A DNA stretch of 64,000 nucleotides from Pseudovibrio exalbescens DSM 16456 (GCF_000422785.1 NZ_AUGS01000015.1:1-64000); one strand, 5' to 3'. Positions 35,947 to 45,637 are shown, numbered from the stretch's first letter. A program made the numbers and translations. Notes: generated from the letters alone by a model not told the origin.

Positions 35947-35981
35947 GTAATTTCAAATCATGCTTATTTTAGGGGCTGACC

Positions 35982-36785
35982 ATGATCAGGATAACGCGCA
36001 AGGGGCAATCCGCGATATCAAAGCCGCGTCGGCAGACCATTGTCACGTTGACGGCGCTATGCCTTGGCTTGTCGATCGTGGCCGGGTGCAACACCACCCG
36101 CAATGCGCAGGTTTCGGCAACACACGCCACCAAACCCCTCCAGCCGGGAACCCCTGAACTACAGAAGGCCTTGTCATACTGGGGCAACAGCTACGAGCGT
36201 AATCCGGCGGACAAGTCGGCCTCCATGAACTACGCTGCCGCATTGCGTATCAACAATCAGGGCACTCAAGCCGAGGCGGTACTGCGCAAGTCCGTCATTG
36301 CTCATCAAGGTGATCCGGAAATCGCAGCGGCCTATGGCAAGGTTCTGGCAGAGAACGGCAAACTTCAGGAAGCTCTTGGCGTTCTGGATACAGCCATTGA
36401 CCCAGCCAATCCGGATTGGCGGATGCTGTCTGCCAAAGGGGCCATTCATGATCAACTGGGTCAGCCGGAACAAGCACGCAAGCTCTACACCCAAGCGCTC
36501 CAGATCGCGCCGAATGAGCCAAGTATCCTGAACAATCTTGGCATGTCTTACATTCTGACCGAAGAACTTCCCAAAGCAGAACAAGCCTTGCGCCTTGCGC
36601 TTGAAAAACCGGGCGCAACAAGCAGAGTGCGCCAGAATCTTGCTCTTGCCATGGGACTGCAGGGAAAATTCGACCAAGCTATCGCTGTCGCCGAAGCGGA
36701 ACTGGACCCGGCTCAAGCTCAGGCCAATATCGCCTATCTGCAAGCCATGTTGCAAAAGCGGCTTCAAAAACAACAGGCCGGTTAA
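35982..36785 (+). CDS. tadD: TadD-like TPR lipoprotein, inverted in the pilus locus
   Basis: TadD is the outer-membrane-anchored pilotin-like protein of Flp pilus assembly. A lipoprotein signal ends LGLSIVAGC (Cys36), then come about four to five TPR repeats (SYWGNSYERNPADKSASMNY, PEIAAAYGKVLAENGKLQEA, AKGAIHDQLGQPEQARKLYT, NNLGMSYILTEELPKAEQAL), giving 267 residues. It lies on the plus strand opposite tadC, its neighbour, with 3 nt between the stops. In most Caulobacter-type loci tadD lies in the same direction as tadC, so this is a local inversion. Confidence 0.87.
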   Translation: MIRITRKGQSAISKPRRQTIVTLTALCLGLSIVAGCNTTRNAQVSATHATKPLQPGTPELQKALSYWGNSYERNPADKSASMNYAAALRINNQGTQAEAVLRKSVIAHQGDPEIAAAYGKVLAENGKLQEALGVLDTAIDPANPDWRMLSAKGAIHDQLGQPEQARKLYTQALQIAPNEPSILNNLGMSYILTEELPKAEQALRLALEKPGATSRVRQNLALAMGLQGKFDQAIAVAEAELDPAQAQANIAYLQAMLQKRLQKQQAG

Positions 36786-36788
36786 GAT

Positions 36789-37763
36789 CTAAAAGGTATC
36801 AAGTACCTGAATGATCGCTGGTCCCATGATGACGCAGAACAATACCGGCAAAAAGAACACGATCATGGGAACGGTGAGCTTTGGCGGCAGGGAAGCTGCC
36901 TTCTTCTCGGCGAGCTGCATACGTTGTAGGCGATTTTCCTCTGCCATGACCCGAAGTGCATAGCCAAGCGAGGTCCCGTACCGCTCGGCCTGATTGAGCG
37001 CAAGAACAGCATTCTTGACCGCATCCAATCCAGTTCTGTCCGCCAGGTTCTGATAAGCAACCGATCGGTCCTGCAGGTAAGAAAGCTCGGCGTTCGCAAG
37101 GGCCAGCTCCTCAGAAAGCTCAACGGACTGAATGCCGATTTCCTCGGATACGCGCTTGAAAGCGGCTTCAATCGACATGCCCGATTCAACACAGATCAGC
37201 ATCAAATCTAGGGCATCTGGCCAGGCCCGGCGGATAGATGTCTGGCGGTTGGTGATCTTGTTTTGAACGTAAATGTTGGGCCCATAAAAACCAATGGCGG
37301 CAACAACCATCGAAATAAGAAGCGCAGCGCCGAAGGACAACTGCCCCTTGAGAAGGACCATTGTGTAGAGCATGGCCACAAGCAACAAGAGGATAGGCAT
37401 GACGATGCGCATGAACAGGAACGTGTAGAGTGGTCCCGAGCCGCGAAAACCGGCCATCCGCAATTTGGCGATTGTCTCTTCATTGGAAAGGAGATCCCGC
37501 AGCCGATACTTGTCAACGAACTCCTTCACGGTCTGTTTGGGTTGGTTACGCAGGCTTACGCGCTGTGTTTCCTTTTCTGCTGCCAATCTGGCTCGCTCCT
37601 TGGCGCGTAGTTGCTCGCGCTCCAAGGCAACAGATTTCATTCGCGACTTGAGGTGATCGCGCTCAAGAAGCGGAACGACCAGTGTGAATACCGTTCCCGC
37701 AACGGCCACCAGGACAAGAAGAGCAATAAGGGTTTCCTGATTGGCTAGCGCAGTCAGACTCAT
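36789..37763 (-). CDS. tadC: Type II secretion F-domain platform protein TadC
   Basis: The 324-residue inner-membrane protein has four hydrophobic regions and a T2SSF domain (RAWPDALDLMLICVESGMSI, AAFKRVSEEIG). It is the second platform subunit of the Flp assembly machine, paired with TadB upstream. The first ATG (37769) follows AGGGG with no spacer, so I use the second in-frame ATG at 37763. Gap to tadB is 9 nt. Confidence 0.92.
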   Translation of the reverse strand: MSLTALANQETLIALLVLVAVAGTVFTLVVPLLERDHLKSRMKSVALEREQLRAKERARLAAEKETQRVSLRNQPKQTVKEFVDKYRLRDLLSNEETIAKLRMAGFRGSGPLYTFLFMRIVMPILLLLVAMLYTMVLLKGQLSFGAALLISMVVAAIGFYGPNIYVQNKITNRQTSIRRAWPDALDLMLICVESGMSIEAAFKRVSEEIGIQSVELSEELALANAELSYLQDRSVAYQNLADRTGLDAVKNAVLALNQAERYGTSLGYALRVMAEENRLQRMQLAEKKAASLPPKLTVPMIVFFLPVLFCVIMGPAIIQVLDTF

Positions 37764-37772
37764 ATCCATCCC

Positions 37773-38789
37773 CTATATGTCGAAGTTGATCATGCCGCGC
37801 ATGACGAACACGCCGAGGGACATCCAGATCAACGAACCTGCAATGATGACGTTTCCAGCAAATGTCTGAAACAGCACCATGATGTACTCGGGACTGAGAA
37901 TGTAGACCAGACCGGCGACAATAATCGGCAATGAACCGATAATGCCCGCAGACGCCTTGGCTTCCGAACTGACCGCCTTGATCTTGCCCTTCATCGCCTT
38001 GCGATCACGCAGCACCTTCGACAGGTTGCCCAATGCTTCTGACAAACCGCCCCCGGCCTGAGATTGGATTGTGATGACAATTGCGAAAAAATTCGCCTCG
38101 GCCACCGGCACTCGCTTCGCCAACGAATGAACCGCTTCAGATACAGGAATCCCCATTTGCTGGGCGTCGACCATACGCGCGAACTCCGTCTTGATCGGTT
38201 CCTGCCCATCGGAAGCGATCAGGCGGATACAGTCACTTAACGGCAAACCGGCCTTGACACCGCGCACGATGACGTCAATGGCGTTAGGAAACTCGTCGAG
38301 GAATTTCTGCAAGCGGCGCTTGCGCAAGTAGCCAACTACCCAGCGCGGCACACCAAAGAGACCAGTAAACGTGAGCGCAATGACGATCAGCAAGGATTGC
38401 CCGAGGCTGTAGGTCAAGAACCCAACGCCCAACCCGAACACGATGCTGTAGAGATAAAACTGCTTCTTGCTCAGATGCAGGCCTGCTTGTGCCATCCATT
38501 CCCCGAACGCGGGCTTGTCGGCATGTTTTTTCTTTTCCTGTAGCTTCTGTTCGTGCGCCTTCAATTGCTCCTGGACCGATTTGCGTCGCAACGCACTATC
38601 CGTTTTGGCTTGAGCGGCTGCCGCCATGCGCTGGTCTGTGCGTATAACCCGGTCCAAGCGCTGCTCTCTGCATCGTTCCCCTGAAAAAAGAGGTAGAAGT
38701 AATGCGTAGAGCAGTCCTCCGACTGCCAGCATCACAAGCACGGCGACAACAAGACCCAACACCTCGGGACGCGCGACAAACTCAGCCAT
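37773..38789 (-). CDS. tadB: Type II secretion F-domain platform protein TadB
   Basis: The 338 residues have an N-terminal helix pair, a charged cytoplasmic stretch (VQEQLKAHEQKLQEKKKHAD), a T2SSF domain (LDEFPNAIDVIVRGVKAGLP-LSDCIR) and C-terminal helices. Its start lies inside the end of cpaF (overlap 8 nt), with GGGGAGGG just upstream. It anchors the pilus ATPase at the membrane together with TadC. Confidence 0.94.
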   Translation of the reverse strand: MAEFVARPEVLGLVVAVLVMLAVGGLLYALLLPLFSGERCREQRLDRVIRTDQRMAAAAQAKTDSALRRKSVQEQLKAHEQKLQEKKKHADKPAFGEWMAQAGLHLSKKQFYLYSIVFGLGVGFLTYSLGQSLLIVIALTFTGLFGVPRWVVGYLRKRRLQKFLDEFPNAIDVIVRGVKAGLPLSDCIRLIASDGQEPIKTEFARMVDAQQMGIPVSEAVHSLAKRVPVAEANFFAIVITIQSQAGGGLSEALGNLSKVLRDRKAMKGKIKAVSSEAKASAGIIGSLPIIVAGLVYILSPEYIMVLFQTFAGNVIIAGSLIWMSLGVFVMRGMINFDI

Positions 38790-40296
38790 TCAAGCCCTCC
38801 CCGACGTCTGAAGCGTCCAGCATCTTGGCCAATCGCTCCTCCTCGCCAAAGTAGCGCGCACGTTCCCACATCTGCGGCCGCCCAATACCAGTGGAACGGT
38901 GACGTCCCATGATGCGACCCTGGGCATCTTCCCCAAGCATATCGTAAAGGAAAATATCCTGAGTGGTGATGACATCGCCTTCCATGCCAACCACTTCTGT
39001 AACGTGGGTTATGCGCCTGGATCCGTCGCGTAGCCGCGCCGCCTGAATGATCAGGTCGACAGACCCGACAATCATCTCACGCACCGTGCGTGCTGGCAGA
39101 CTGTATCCCCCCATGGCAATCATGGATTCCATACGCTTGAGGCACTCGCGCGGCGAGTTCGAGTGGATCGTACCCATCGAACCGTCATGACCGGTGTTCA
39201 TGGCCTGAAGCAGATCGAAAACCTCCGGTCCACGAACCTCACCCACGATGATGCGTTCCGGACGCATACGCAGACAGTTTTTCACAAGGTCGCGCATGGT
39301 CACCTGCCCCTCACCTTCAAGGTTTGGAGGACGGGTTTCAAGGCGCACAACATGCGGCTGCTGCAATTGAAGCTCGGCGCTGTCTTCGCAGGTGATGATA
39401 CGTTCGGACTTGTCGATATACCGGGTCAAACAATTCAGCAGTGTTGTCTTACCCGAGCCGGTACCACCGGAAATGATCACATTACACCGAACGCGTCCTA
39501 TGATCTCCAAAAGTCCGGCGCCCTCGCGAGAAATACTGCCGTACCGCACCAACTGCTCAAGCGTCAGCTTGTCTTTCTTGAACTTTCGGATTGTCAGGCT
39601 TGGCCCGTCCAATGACAACGGCGGCGCGATGACGTTGACACGCGAACCATCGGGAAGACGCGCATCACAGATGGGGCTGGACTCATCCACCCGGCGACCC
39701 ACCTGCGAAACGATGCGCTGGCAGATATTCATCAACTGTTTGTTGTCGCGGAACTGAATTTCGGTCTTTTCGACCTTACCCTCGGTTTCGATGTAAACCG
39801 TATCCGCCCCATTGACCATGATGTCGGCAATGTCGTCGCGCGCCAGAAGCGGTTCCAATGGACCATATCCGAGAACGTCGTTACAGATGTCCTCCAGCAG
39901 GTCTTCCTGCTCAGCAATGGACATGACCACGTTCTTGAGCGCAATGATGTCGTTGACGACGTCACGAATTTCATCGCGTGCGTCTTCTGGGCCAAGCCGC
40001 GACAATTGCGAGAGATCGATCGCCTCTACCAGCGCGTTGAAGATCGACGCTTTCGTCGCGTAGTAATCCGGTGAGCGCCGTGTGCTGTTGCGCACCTCAG
40101 GTTCAGGCTGCGGCGCCGGATTAACAGGCGTTGGTGTCGCTGGCTCGTAGGAAGGCTCGGGAGAGACTGGCGCAGCCGATGGGGCTGGCGGCTCAACGGT
40201 ATCAACTGACGTGACACCTTGTGCGTCCGACCCGATCGACGACTTGGCCGGCGCCTTGCGCGATTGATCCGCGCTGGATCCACGGCGTCCGAACAT
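38782..40296 (-). CDS. cpaF: Flp pilus assembly ATPase CpaF/TadA
   Basis: This hexameric secretion ATPase drives pilus extension and retraction. The 504 residues start with a Pro-rich linker region, then [20 protein letters not shown], Walker [21 protein letters not shown], the Asp-box [20 protein letters not shown] and the His-box [18 protein letters not shown]. The gene is followed by tadB with overlap and preceded by cpaE after 31 nt. Confidence 0.96.
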   Translation of the reverse strand: MFGRRGSSADQSRKAPAKSSIGSDAQGVTSVDTVEPPAPSAAPVSPEPSYEPATPTPVNPAPQPEPEVRNSTRRSPDYYATKASIFNALVEAIDLSQLSRLGPEDARDEIRDVVNDIIALKNVVMSIAEQEDLLEDICNDVLGYGPLEPLLARDDIADIMVNGADTVYIETEGKVEKTEIQFRDNKQLMNICQRIVSQVGRRVDESSPICDARLPDGSRVNVIAPPLSLDGPSLTIRKFKKDKLTLEQLVRYGSISREGAGLLEIIGRVRCNVIISGGTGSGKTTLLNCLTRYIDKSERIITCEDSAELQLQQPHVVRLETRPPNLEGEGQVTMRDLVKNCLRMRPERIIVGEVRGPEVFDLLQAMNTGHDGSMGTIHSNSPRECLKRMESMIAMGGYSLPARTVREMIVGSVDLIIQAARLRDGSRRITHVTEVVGMEGDVITTQDIFLYDMLGEDAQGRIMGRHRSTGIGRPQMWERARYFGEEERLAKMLDASDVGEGLNG

Positions 40297-40327
40297 TTAT
40301 TCGCGCTCCCCTCTATGAGACATCAGA

Positions 40328-41617
40328 TTATTCGGCCTTTCGCTTCAACTTGCCGATCAACGACGTAAGCGGTGACGCCTTTCTCGCACGCGCATCGCCT
40401 CGGCCCGTCACAGAGCGCGCGATATCTTCAAACAACCCACCCACGGCGTGTTTGCGATCGTATTCACCGATCATCTGACCATTGTTGGAAGCTGTGCCAA
40501 ACAAACCGGGCTCGAACGGAACACTCGCGAGATTTTGCACATCGAGCGCCTTGCTGAACTCGTCCGGCTTTATTTCCGGTCGCTTGGGCATGTTGACCTT
40601 GTTCAGCACCAGGTAGGGCCGCGCATCATTGGGCCGCAACTGCACCAGTGCATCAACCAGATTCTTGGCATTGCGCAGGTTCGCCAGATCCGGTTCGGCA
40701 ACAACAATGATGATATCAACAGTAGCAAGCACCCGCCGGACCCACGCATTCCAGGTATGCGGCAGATCCAGTACCACCATGGGCGTACCAGTGCGCATGG
40801 TTTCTACAAGCTGATCGAAATGGCTCTCAGAAAAGTCATAGGGTTTGTCCAGAGAAGCTGGAGCAGCCAGAAAACTCAGCCGATCATTACACTTGGCAAG
40901 CAGACGATCCAAGAATGTTTGATCGAGCCGTTCGGGCGCAGACACCGCCTCCCAAATCCCCTGGAGAGGATCCTGATTGAAGTCCAAACCCGCAGTACCA
41001 AACGGCAAATCGCAATCCGCCAGCGCCACGTCCGTTTCAAGGGTTTTGGAAATAACCCAGGAGAGGTTGTGAGCGATCGTGGACGCGCCACATCCTCCCT
41101 TTGACCCGATCAGAGCCACCGTTTTGCCCAGAGGTTCGGTTCCCGGTTCAGTGTAGAAGCTGCTCACCGTGGCGATCAACTGATGCACACCAACGGGCCC
41201 CAAGAGGTACTCACTGATCCCACGTGAAATCAACGCTCGGTACAACTCGACATCATTGATCTGGCCAATGACCATCACACGGGTACCGGCATCACAAACA
41301 TCGGCCAACTGGTCCAGTTCGTCCAGCAGCGTTGCGCTGTCTCGCAAGCTTTCAATGATCAACAGGTTTGGCGTTGGCGCATTCTGGAAAAGCTCGACAG
41401 CCGCCGCCAGTGTGCCGTGATGAACATCCACATGGGCTTTGCTCATTCGCCGATCACTGGCTGCTTTTTCGACAACCTGCGCTGCGTCCTCAGTTTCACA
41501 GAACGCAGCAATGGAGATACGCGGCACCGATGCACTCTCGTAACTCGCAATCGGATTGGTCGTTACTGGCGTTTGCGGCGCTTCCGCCAATTTTTGTTCT
41601 GATGCAAGATCTGCCAT
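40328..41617 (-). CDS. cpaE: Pilus localisation ATPase CpaE (MinD/receiver-like)
   Basis: CpaE places the pilus apparatus at the cell pole in Caulobacter. The 429 residues have an N-terminal receiver-like domain (about 30-150, with TRVMVIGQINDVELYRALIS) and a MinD-like ATPase domain with VALIGSKGGCGASTIAHNLS, a deviant Walker motif, LADCDLPFGTAGLDFNQDP and VVLDLPHTWNAWVRRVLATV. It lies 12 nt after cpaD. Confidence 0.93.
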   Translation of the reverse strand: MADLASEQKLAEAPQTPVTTNPIASYESASVPRISIAAFCETEDAAQVVEKAASDRRMSKAHVDVHHGTLAAAVELFQNAPTPNLLIIESLRDSATLLDELDQLADVCDAGTRVMVIGQINDVELYRALISRGISEYLLGPVGVHQLIATVSSFYTEPGTEPLGKTVALIGSKGGCGASTIAHNLSWVISKTLETDVALADCDLPFGTAGLDFNQDPLQGIWEAVSAPERLDQTFLDRLLAKCNDRLSFLAAPASLDKPYDFSESHFDQLVETMRTGTPMVVLDLPHTWNAWVRRVLATVDIIIVVAEPDLANLRNAKNLVDALVQLRPNDARPYLVLNKVNMPKRPEIKPDEFSKALDVQNLASVPFEPGLFGTASNNGQMIGEYDRKHAVGGLFEDIARSVTGRGDARARKASPLTSLIGKLKRKAE

Positions 41618-41629
41618 TAACTCATGCCT

Positions 41630-42364
41630 TTAAAAAGAAGAGACTCGTGCGCCGACACCCTCTTTGTAGTCACCTGCAGTGATCGCGCCCGTCCGATACT
41701 TCTCGTTCAGGCTGCGACGCTGCTCGGCATCGACTGGCGATTCGGCACGTGGCGTCAGAAGGTCAGCCGGATTGTCCACCATGGCAGCCAGATTGGCCTG
41801 GGTCGCGCAACCAAAGTTGTCCATATCCGTGTTTTCGGGGCCAGACACCACATTCTCCGGCCATTGCCCGCACCTATGCGGTACCTTCGCCTTCATGCGA
41901 GCAAATGACAGGCGTATCGGTGCTGACACATAGCTGTCATTGACCGGGTAGGTGCGCACAACTACCTTTGACGGAGAGACCCCGCCCTTTTTCAATGCCG
42001 ATCGTATCTGCGGGGTTACTGCCTTGGCCGCGGCCTCGTTGGCAGAGCCCCGTGGCACCAACACCTCAACATACCCGTTGCCCTCCTCGCGCGCCTGCTG
42101 ACCAAACGCCAGAATGGTCGAGGAAACCTGACGGTTTAGATTTCTCGTTCCACCGGCCAGTGGAATATCGAAATTCTCGGGCTCTTCACTGAGAATAATC
42201 GGATGTCGCTTCTGGTAGTCAAAATCAGCCAGCGTCAACCGCTCCTGATCTGCTGTTGTGCCCTGACATGCGGCCAGCACTCCCCCCACCAGGCACAGGA
42301 TACCGATACGTACTGCTACACCGCGCGCCAATGCGCTTTTTGTGCTCGCAATAAAAGCGTTCAT
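41630..42364 (-). CDS. cpaD: Pilus biogenesis lipoprotein CpaD
   Basis: CpaD is an outer-membrane lipoprotein needed for the secretin. The lipobox VGGVLAACQGT follows a signal segment; the body has DFDYQKRHPIILSEEP, GYVEVLVPRGSANEAAAKAV and DNFGCATQANLAAMVDNPAD, with the Cys-Ala-Thr-Gln-Ala-Asn-Leu motif of CpaD. The start ATG 42364 has GGGAGC upstream; the longest frame begins 14 codons earlier within cpaC. Length 244. Confidence 0.93.
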   Translation of the reverse strand: MNAFIASTKSALARGVAVRIGILCLVGGVLAACQGTTADQERLTLADFDYQKRHPIILSEEPENFDIPLAGGTRNLNRQVSSTILAFGQQAREEGNGYVEVLVPRGSANEAAAKAVTPQIRSALKKGGVSPSKVVVRTYPVNDSYVSAPIRLSFARMKAKVPHRCGQWPENVVSGPENTDMDNFGCATQANLAAMVDNPADLLTPRAESPVDAEQRRSLNEKYRTGAITAGDYKEGVGARVSSF

Positions 42365-42377
42365 GAGGCCCTGCTCC

Positions 42378-43826
42378 CTACTCATAGATGTAGCCGATGT
42401 CGCCATGGTACCCGCCCTTCAAAGGCACTTCCTTGGTGTTGTAAATGCGGTTCAGCTGATTGAGGAACACGGTTGACGCATCGCTGGGTGGTGCCAGATT
42501 GTCTGTCGGGCGCGATAGATCGGCAGTGGCCACCGGTCGCACAACATAAGGTGTCACGAACACCACCAATTCGGTCTGGTTGTTACGGAAATCACGGCTT
42601 TTAAAGAGCGGGCCGAGGATCGGCAGGTTCTTCAGGCCTGGCGTTGCATCAATTTCCTGTTTGTAGTCCTCTTGCAGCAGGCCCGCCATCACGAGCGTGC
42701 CACCTGATGGCAGCTCCACAGTCGACTCGGCCCGACGCACCTTTAGTGCTGACACAGCGATACCATTGGTGATGCTTACAGCACCGTCGGTTGACAGTTC
42801 ACTGACCTCTGTCTTGACACGCAGACGAATACGGCCTTCAGCCAGGACTACGGGTGTAAAGTCGAGACCCACCCCATAGGGTTTGAACTCCAAGCTGACC
42901 TTGCCATCCTCATAACCTGTTGGAATGGGAAATTCACCACCAGCAAGAAAGCTAGCGTTCTCCCCGGAGACAGCCACAAGCGTTGGTTCCGCCAGCGTAC
43001 GTGCTATCCCATCGCGCTGTAGGGCGCGTACTTCCGCTGACACAGACGAACCGCCCGCCAAGAAGCCCCCGACAAGACTGCTCTGATTAACCGCAGATGG
43101 ATTGACATTGAACCCAGGTTCGGTGTTGAAGCCGACACCAAAGTTACCGGTATTGATGGCCCCCGACAAATTGACGCCAAGCTGCTTCAAAACCGTTCGG
43201 TTGACTTCTGCCACCGTCACCCGCAACTGCACCTGATCCCGTTCAGCGATAGTAACAGCGGATACGACGTTTTCTGGAGAACCGGCGAAACGCTCGGCAA
43301 TATCAACTGCCATCTGAGCTTCTTGAGCGTTCAGCGCGACGCCGGAGAGAATGATATTGCTGTTGAGGGACTCAACCTCGATATCAGAATTTGGAAGCAA
43401 GCGAGAAATGAGCTGCGCCAAGTCGGTCGAATCCTGCTCAACACGGACCTTGAAGGTGGCAATCTGGCGTCCGCCCTCTCCAAAAAGAACAACAGTGCCC
43501 TGCCCTGGCTGGTTACCAAAGATGTAGACCTTCTTGTCCGTGCGAACGACCGCATCGACAAACTCGGGGCTGGAAACGAGAACATCCCGCACGATCCGGG
43601 CCGAGTTGACCACCACAGATCTGCCTACCCCAACCGGCAACAATTGCTCTTGCCGGGACAGGCCGTCAATGGAGACCTCCGAGGGGAAGACTGTTTGCGC
43701 ATGGGCCTGTCCATTGACACCACCAACGGCACCAATCCCCAGAAGCGCCCAGCATGCAACAACCGCCCAGCCTAATAGGCGCGCTTTCCTGTTAAATTTC
43801 TGAAGTATGTCCAACACTCTGGTCAT
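42378..43826 (-). CDS. cpaC: Flp pilus secretin CpaC/RcpA
   Basis: The outer-membrane secretin channel through which the Flp pilus passes. A signal peptide (LLGWAVVACWALLGIGAVGG..AHA) is followed by a pil_N domain, a BON-like domain (NIILSGVALNAQEAQMAVDI) and the secretin barrel (LAEPTLVAVSGENASFLAGG-EFPIP, VELPSGGTLVMAGLLQEDYK, NQTELVVFVTPYVVRP). Start ATG 43826, 4 nt after cpaB, gives 482 residues; the longest frame adds 49 codons that overlap cpaB. Confidence 0.95.
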   Translation of the reverse strand: MTRVLDILQKFNRKARLLGWAVVACWALLGIGAVGGVNGQAHAQTVFPSEVSIDGLSRQEQLLPVGVGRSVVVNSARIVRDVLVSSPEFVDAVVRTDKKVYIFGNQPGQGTVVLFGEGGRQIATFKVRVEQDSTDLAQLISRLLPNSDIEVESLNSNIILSGVALNAQEAQMAVDIAERFAGSPENVVSAVTIAERDQVQLRVTVAEVNRTVLKQLGVNLSGAINTGNFGVGFNTEPGFNVNPSAVNQSSLVGGFLAGGSSVSAEVRALQRDGIARTLAEPTLVAVSGENASFLAGGEFPIPTGYEDGKVSLEFKPYGVGLDFTPVVLAEGRIRLRVKTEVSELSTDGAVSITNGIAVSALKVRRAESTVELPSGGTLVMAGLLQEDYKQEIDATPGLKNLPILGPLFKSRDFRNNQTELVVFVTPYVVRPVATADLSRPTDNLAPPSDASTVFLNQLNRIYNTKEVPLKGGYHGDIGYIYE

Positions 43827-43830
43827 GCTC

Positions 43831-44607
43831 TTACTGCCCACTGGAAGACTGTGAGGTGACGCCGAATTTGACGAAGTTGATCGCGCCCCGTTTCCGTGGA
43901 GGCTCCTCGCCTTCCCCATAGACGTCTCGTGCACTGCGCAGCGCCAATGAGAGGCTGCCGACTTGTTGAGCACGCGTCACGATCTCCGCCTGATAAGGTG
44001 TCAACTCGAGCGTTGCGGTATTATCCGGTGTCATCGCCTTGTCCTCACGTTCACCTTCGGTGGTCGTATCAATGGCAAGCACGCGAATATTCTCTAAAAT
44101 GGTCTCACTTAAAAACTGCTCACGAGAACTCGACTCGCGGGTTAGTATGAGGTCCACCTTGTCACCGGGTAGAATGAAGCCACCGGCTGTATTGACCGCT
44201 TCTACCGATACAGCAACCGCGCGCTTTCCTTTTGGCAGGATGGCAGAAAGAAAGCCGCTTTCAGTATCAATGATCCGCTCGGTGCGTACTGGCTCGCCCG
44301 CAAAGATCGCTGAGCGGGTAATGTGCCCTACCATGTCCTCAAGCGCATTGGGTCTCGCGCTCCGGCGAATGGTGCCATCTGAAACCGCCTGTTTCGGCCA
44401 ATGCACCCATTCAAGTTGGTCAACCTTGATTTTCTGTCCCAACTGCAGGTCGGTCACCGCAACAAGCACCTCTTCCGTTTCAACGGGTTTTGTTTCAGTG
44501 ACAACAGGTGCCGGTTCCTGGGAAGACGTCATGCTGAGCACCAACATTGACGCCAGAATGCCTGCAATCAACGCGATACAGAGGACTATTACTCGCGCCT
44601 TACTCAT
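43831..44607 (-). CDS. cpaB: Flp pilus assembly protein CpaB/RcpC
   Basis: CpaB is a periplasmic SAF-domain protein that may process or tether the pilus. The 258 residues have an N-terminal anchor (VIVLCIALIAGILASMLVLS), the SAF domain (VLVAVTDLQLGQKIKVDQLE-WVHWPK, IFAGEPVRTERI) and the CpaB core (GKRAVAVSVEAVNTAGGFIL-PGDKVDLILT). It opens the cpaB-C-D-E-F-tadB-C run. Two CtrA-like half sites precede it. Confidence 0.94.
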   Translation of the reverse strand: MSKARVIVLCIALIAGILASMLVLSMTSSQEPAPVVTETKPVETEEVLVAVTDLQLGQKIKVDQLEWVHWPKQAVSDGTIRRSARPNALEDMVGHITRSAIFAGEPVRTERIIDTESGFLSAILPKGKRAVAVSVEAVNTAGGFILPGDKVDLILTRESSSREQFLSETILENIRVLAIDTTTEGEREDKAMTPDNTATLELTPYQAEIVTRAQQVGSLSLALRSARDVYGEGEEPPRKRGAINFVKFGVTSQSSSGQ

Positions 44608-44644
44608 GTTCGACCAGCCCTTTCCAACAGGGAAATTTTCGCAA

Positions 44645-44688
44645 TTGGTTAACTGTAAGCTACTTCAAAATGGTCAAGACATGGTTAA
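44645..44688 (-). promoter_or_regulatory. Paired TTAACCA half-sites upstream of cpaB (CtrA-like)
   Basis: On the minus strand TTAACCAT (44681-44688) and TTAACCAA (44645-44652) lie 36 nt apart, upstream of cpaB. TTAACCAT is the half-site of the cell-cycle regulator CtrA in alphaproteobacteria, which controls pilus genes in Caulobacter. The assignment is inference from the motif. The rest of 44608-44817 is AT-rich and shows no gene. Confidence 0.45.
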
Positions 44689-44817
44689 TTTTATCTAGTA
44701 TTTGTAGAGAGGGTGGAATGTATAGGCCACTACTCACGGCAGTACACAGGCTGACAAAACATGCAGCGCGCACAAAACTGCGGCATTTTACTATTCGTTA
44801 ATACTTGAGAGGCGATT

Positions 44818-45351
44818 TCACATCCCTGAAAGCTGAGAGATCTGCTCAAACCAAAAACTGGAGCCATAAACCTGAAGGGCCGCAATCGCGATTGCAATGC
44901 CATAGGGCACGCCGGATTCCCGTCTATGGAGCCTGGAAATCCATGTTTGCCGCTCCAAAGCCAAGGGCAACATGGGCCAGGATCGAAAGGCAAGGACGGC
45001 AAGCGTCAGCACACCACCATAGACCGCCATCAAAAGCAGAAACTCAACAGAAGCAACCGAGTAACCGAGCCAAAGCGCAACGCATGCCGCAAATTTGGCA
45101 TCGCCTCCCCCCATTACGCCCAGCGCGAACAGGCCGAACCCTGCAGCAAGAACAACCAGAGCGGTCAGGATATGGGCCCCGATCGCCGTTAAGGGCATGC
45201 CAATGGCCAACGCCATGACGGCGAAACCAGCAACCAGAATGATCGATAGGTAGTTTGGTATCGTCATCGTGAACAGATCGCTGATCGCAGCGAAAATCAT
45301 GAGAAGGGGAAAGAAAACCAACAAAGCAGCAGCAAGCATCGATGAATCCAT
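44818..45351 (-). CDS. cpaA: Prepilin peptidase CpaA (A24 family)
   Basis: CpaA cleaves the Flp prepilin and pseudopilins. The protein has the A24 aspartic protease motifs, AAISDLFTMTIPNYLSIILV and GVMGGGDAKFAACVALWLG (the G-x-GD catalytic Asp), and five to six helices. I start at ATG 45351 (MDSSMLAAALLVFF), 177 residues, the usual length of the short N-methylation-free Flp peptidases. The longest frame begins at 45510 inside the pilin gene region. Confidence 0.9.
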   Translation of the reverse strand: MDSSMLAAALLVFFPLLMIFAAISDLFTMTIPNYLSIILVAGFAVMALAIGMPLTAIGAHILTALVVLAAGFGLFALGVMGGGDAKFAACVALWLGYSVASVEFLLLMAVYGGVLTLAVLAFRSWPMLPLALERQTWISRLHRRESGVPYGIAIAIAALQVYGSSFWFEQISQLSGM

Positions 45352-45430
45352 TGCAGAAAAAGCCCATAAACAACTAATGGGTAAAATTGCAAATATCGGA
45401 TTAACGTTGCAGCGTCTTGCGTTCGCCGTG

Positions 45431-45637
45431 TCAGCGATCGGGCGCCAACATCGCATCCAGACTATCGGTGGATTGTTGTATCGTATCTGAAGCGACAGGT
45501 CGGGACTCATGTGGGCCTTGTTGATTGAGCCCAGTCATTGTGATGAGTGCAAGTGCGATGACACCACCAATGAGCGCATACTCAATGGGGCTGCTCCCAC
45601 GACGATCTTTCAGGAATGCTTTGAGGTTTAAACGCAT
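45431..45637 (-). CDS. Flp/Fap-type pilin
   Basis: Flp pilins form the major pilus subunit. This 68-residue precursor starts MRLNLKAFLKDRRG, the leader, and the mature part begins SSPIEYALIGGVIALALITM, with the Glu at position +5 and Tyr at +6 that all Flp pilins share. Unlike the common Flp start, the first mature residues are SSP, an unusual Pro at +3. The C-terminal tail is acidic and longer than in many Flp pilins. Only one pilin gene is found near the locus. Confidence 0.92.
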   Translation of the reverse strand: MRLNLKAFLKDRRGSSPIEYALIGGVIALALITMTGLNQQGPHESRPVASDTIQQSTDSLDAMLAPDR

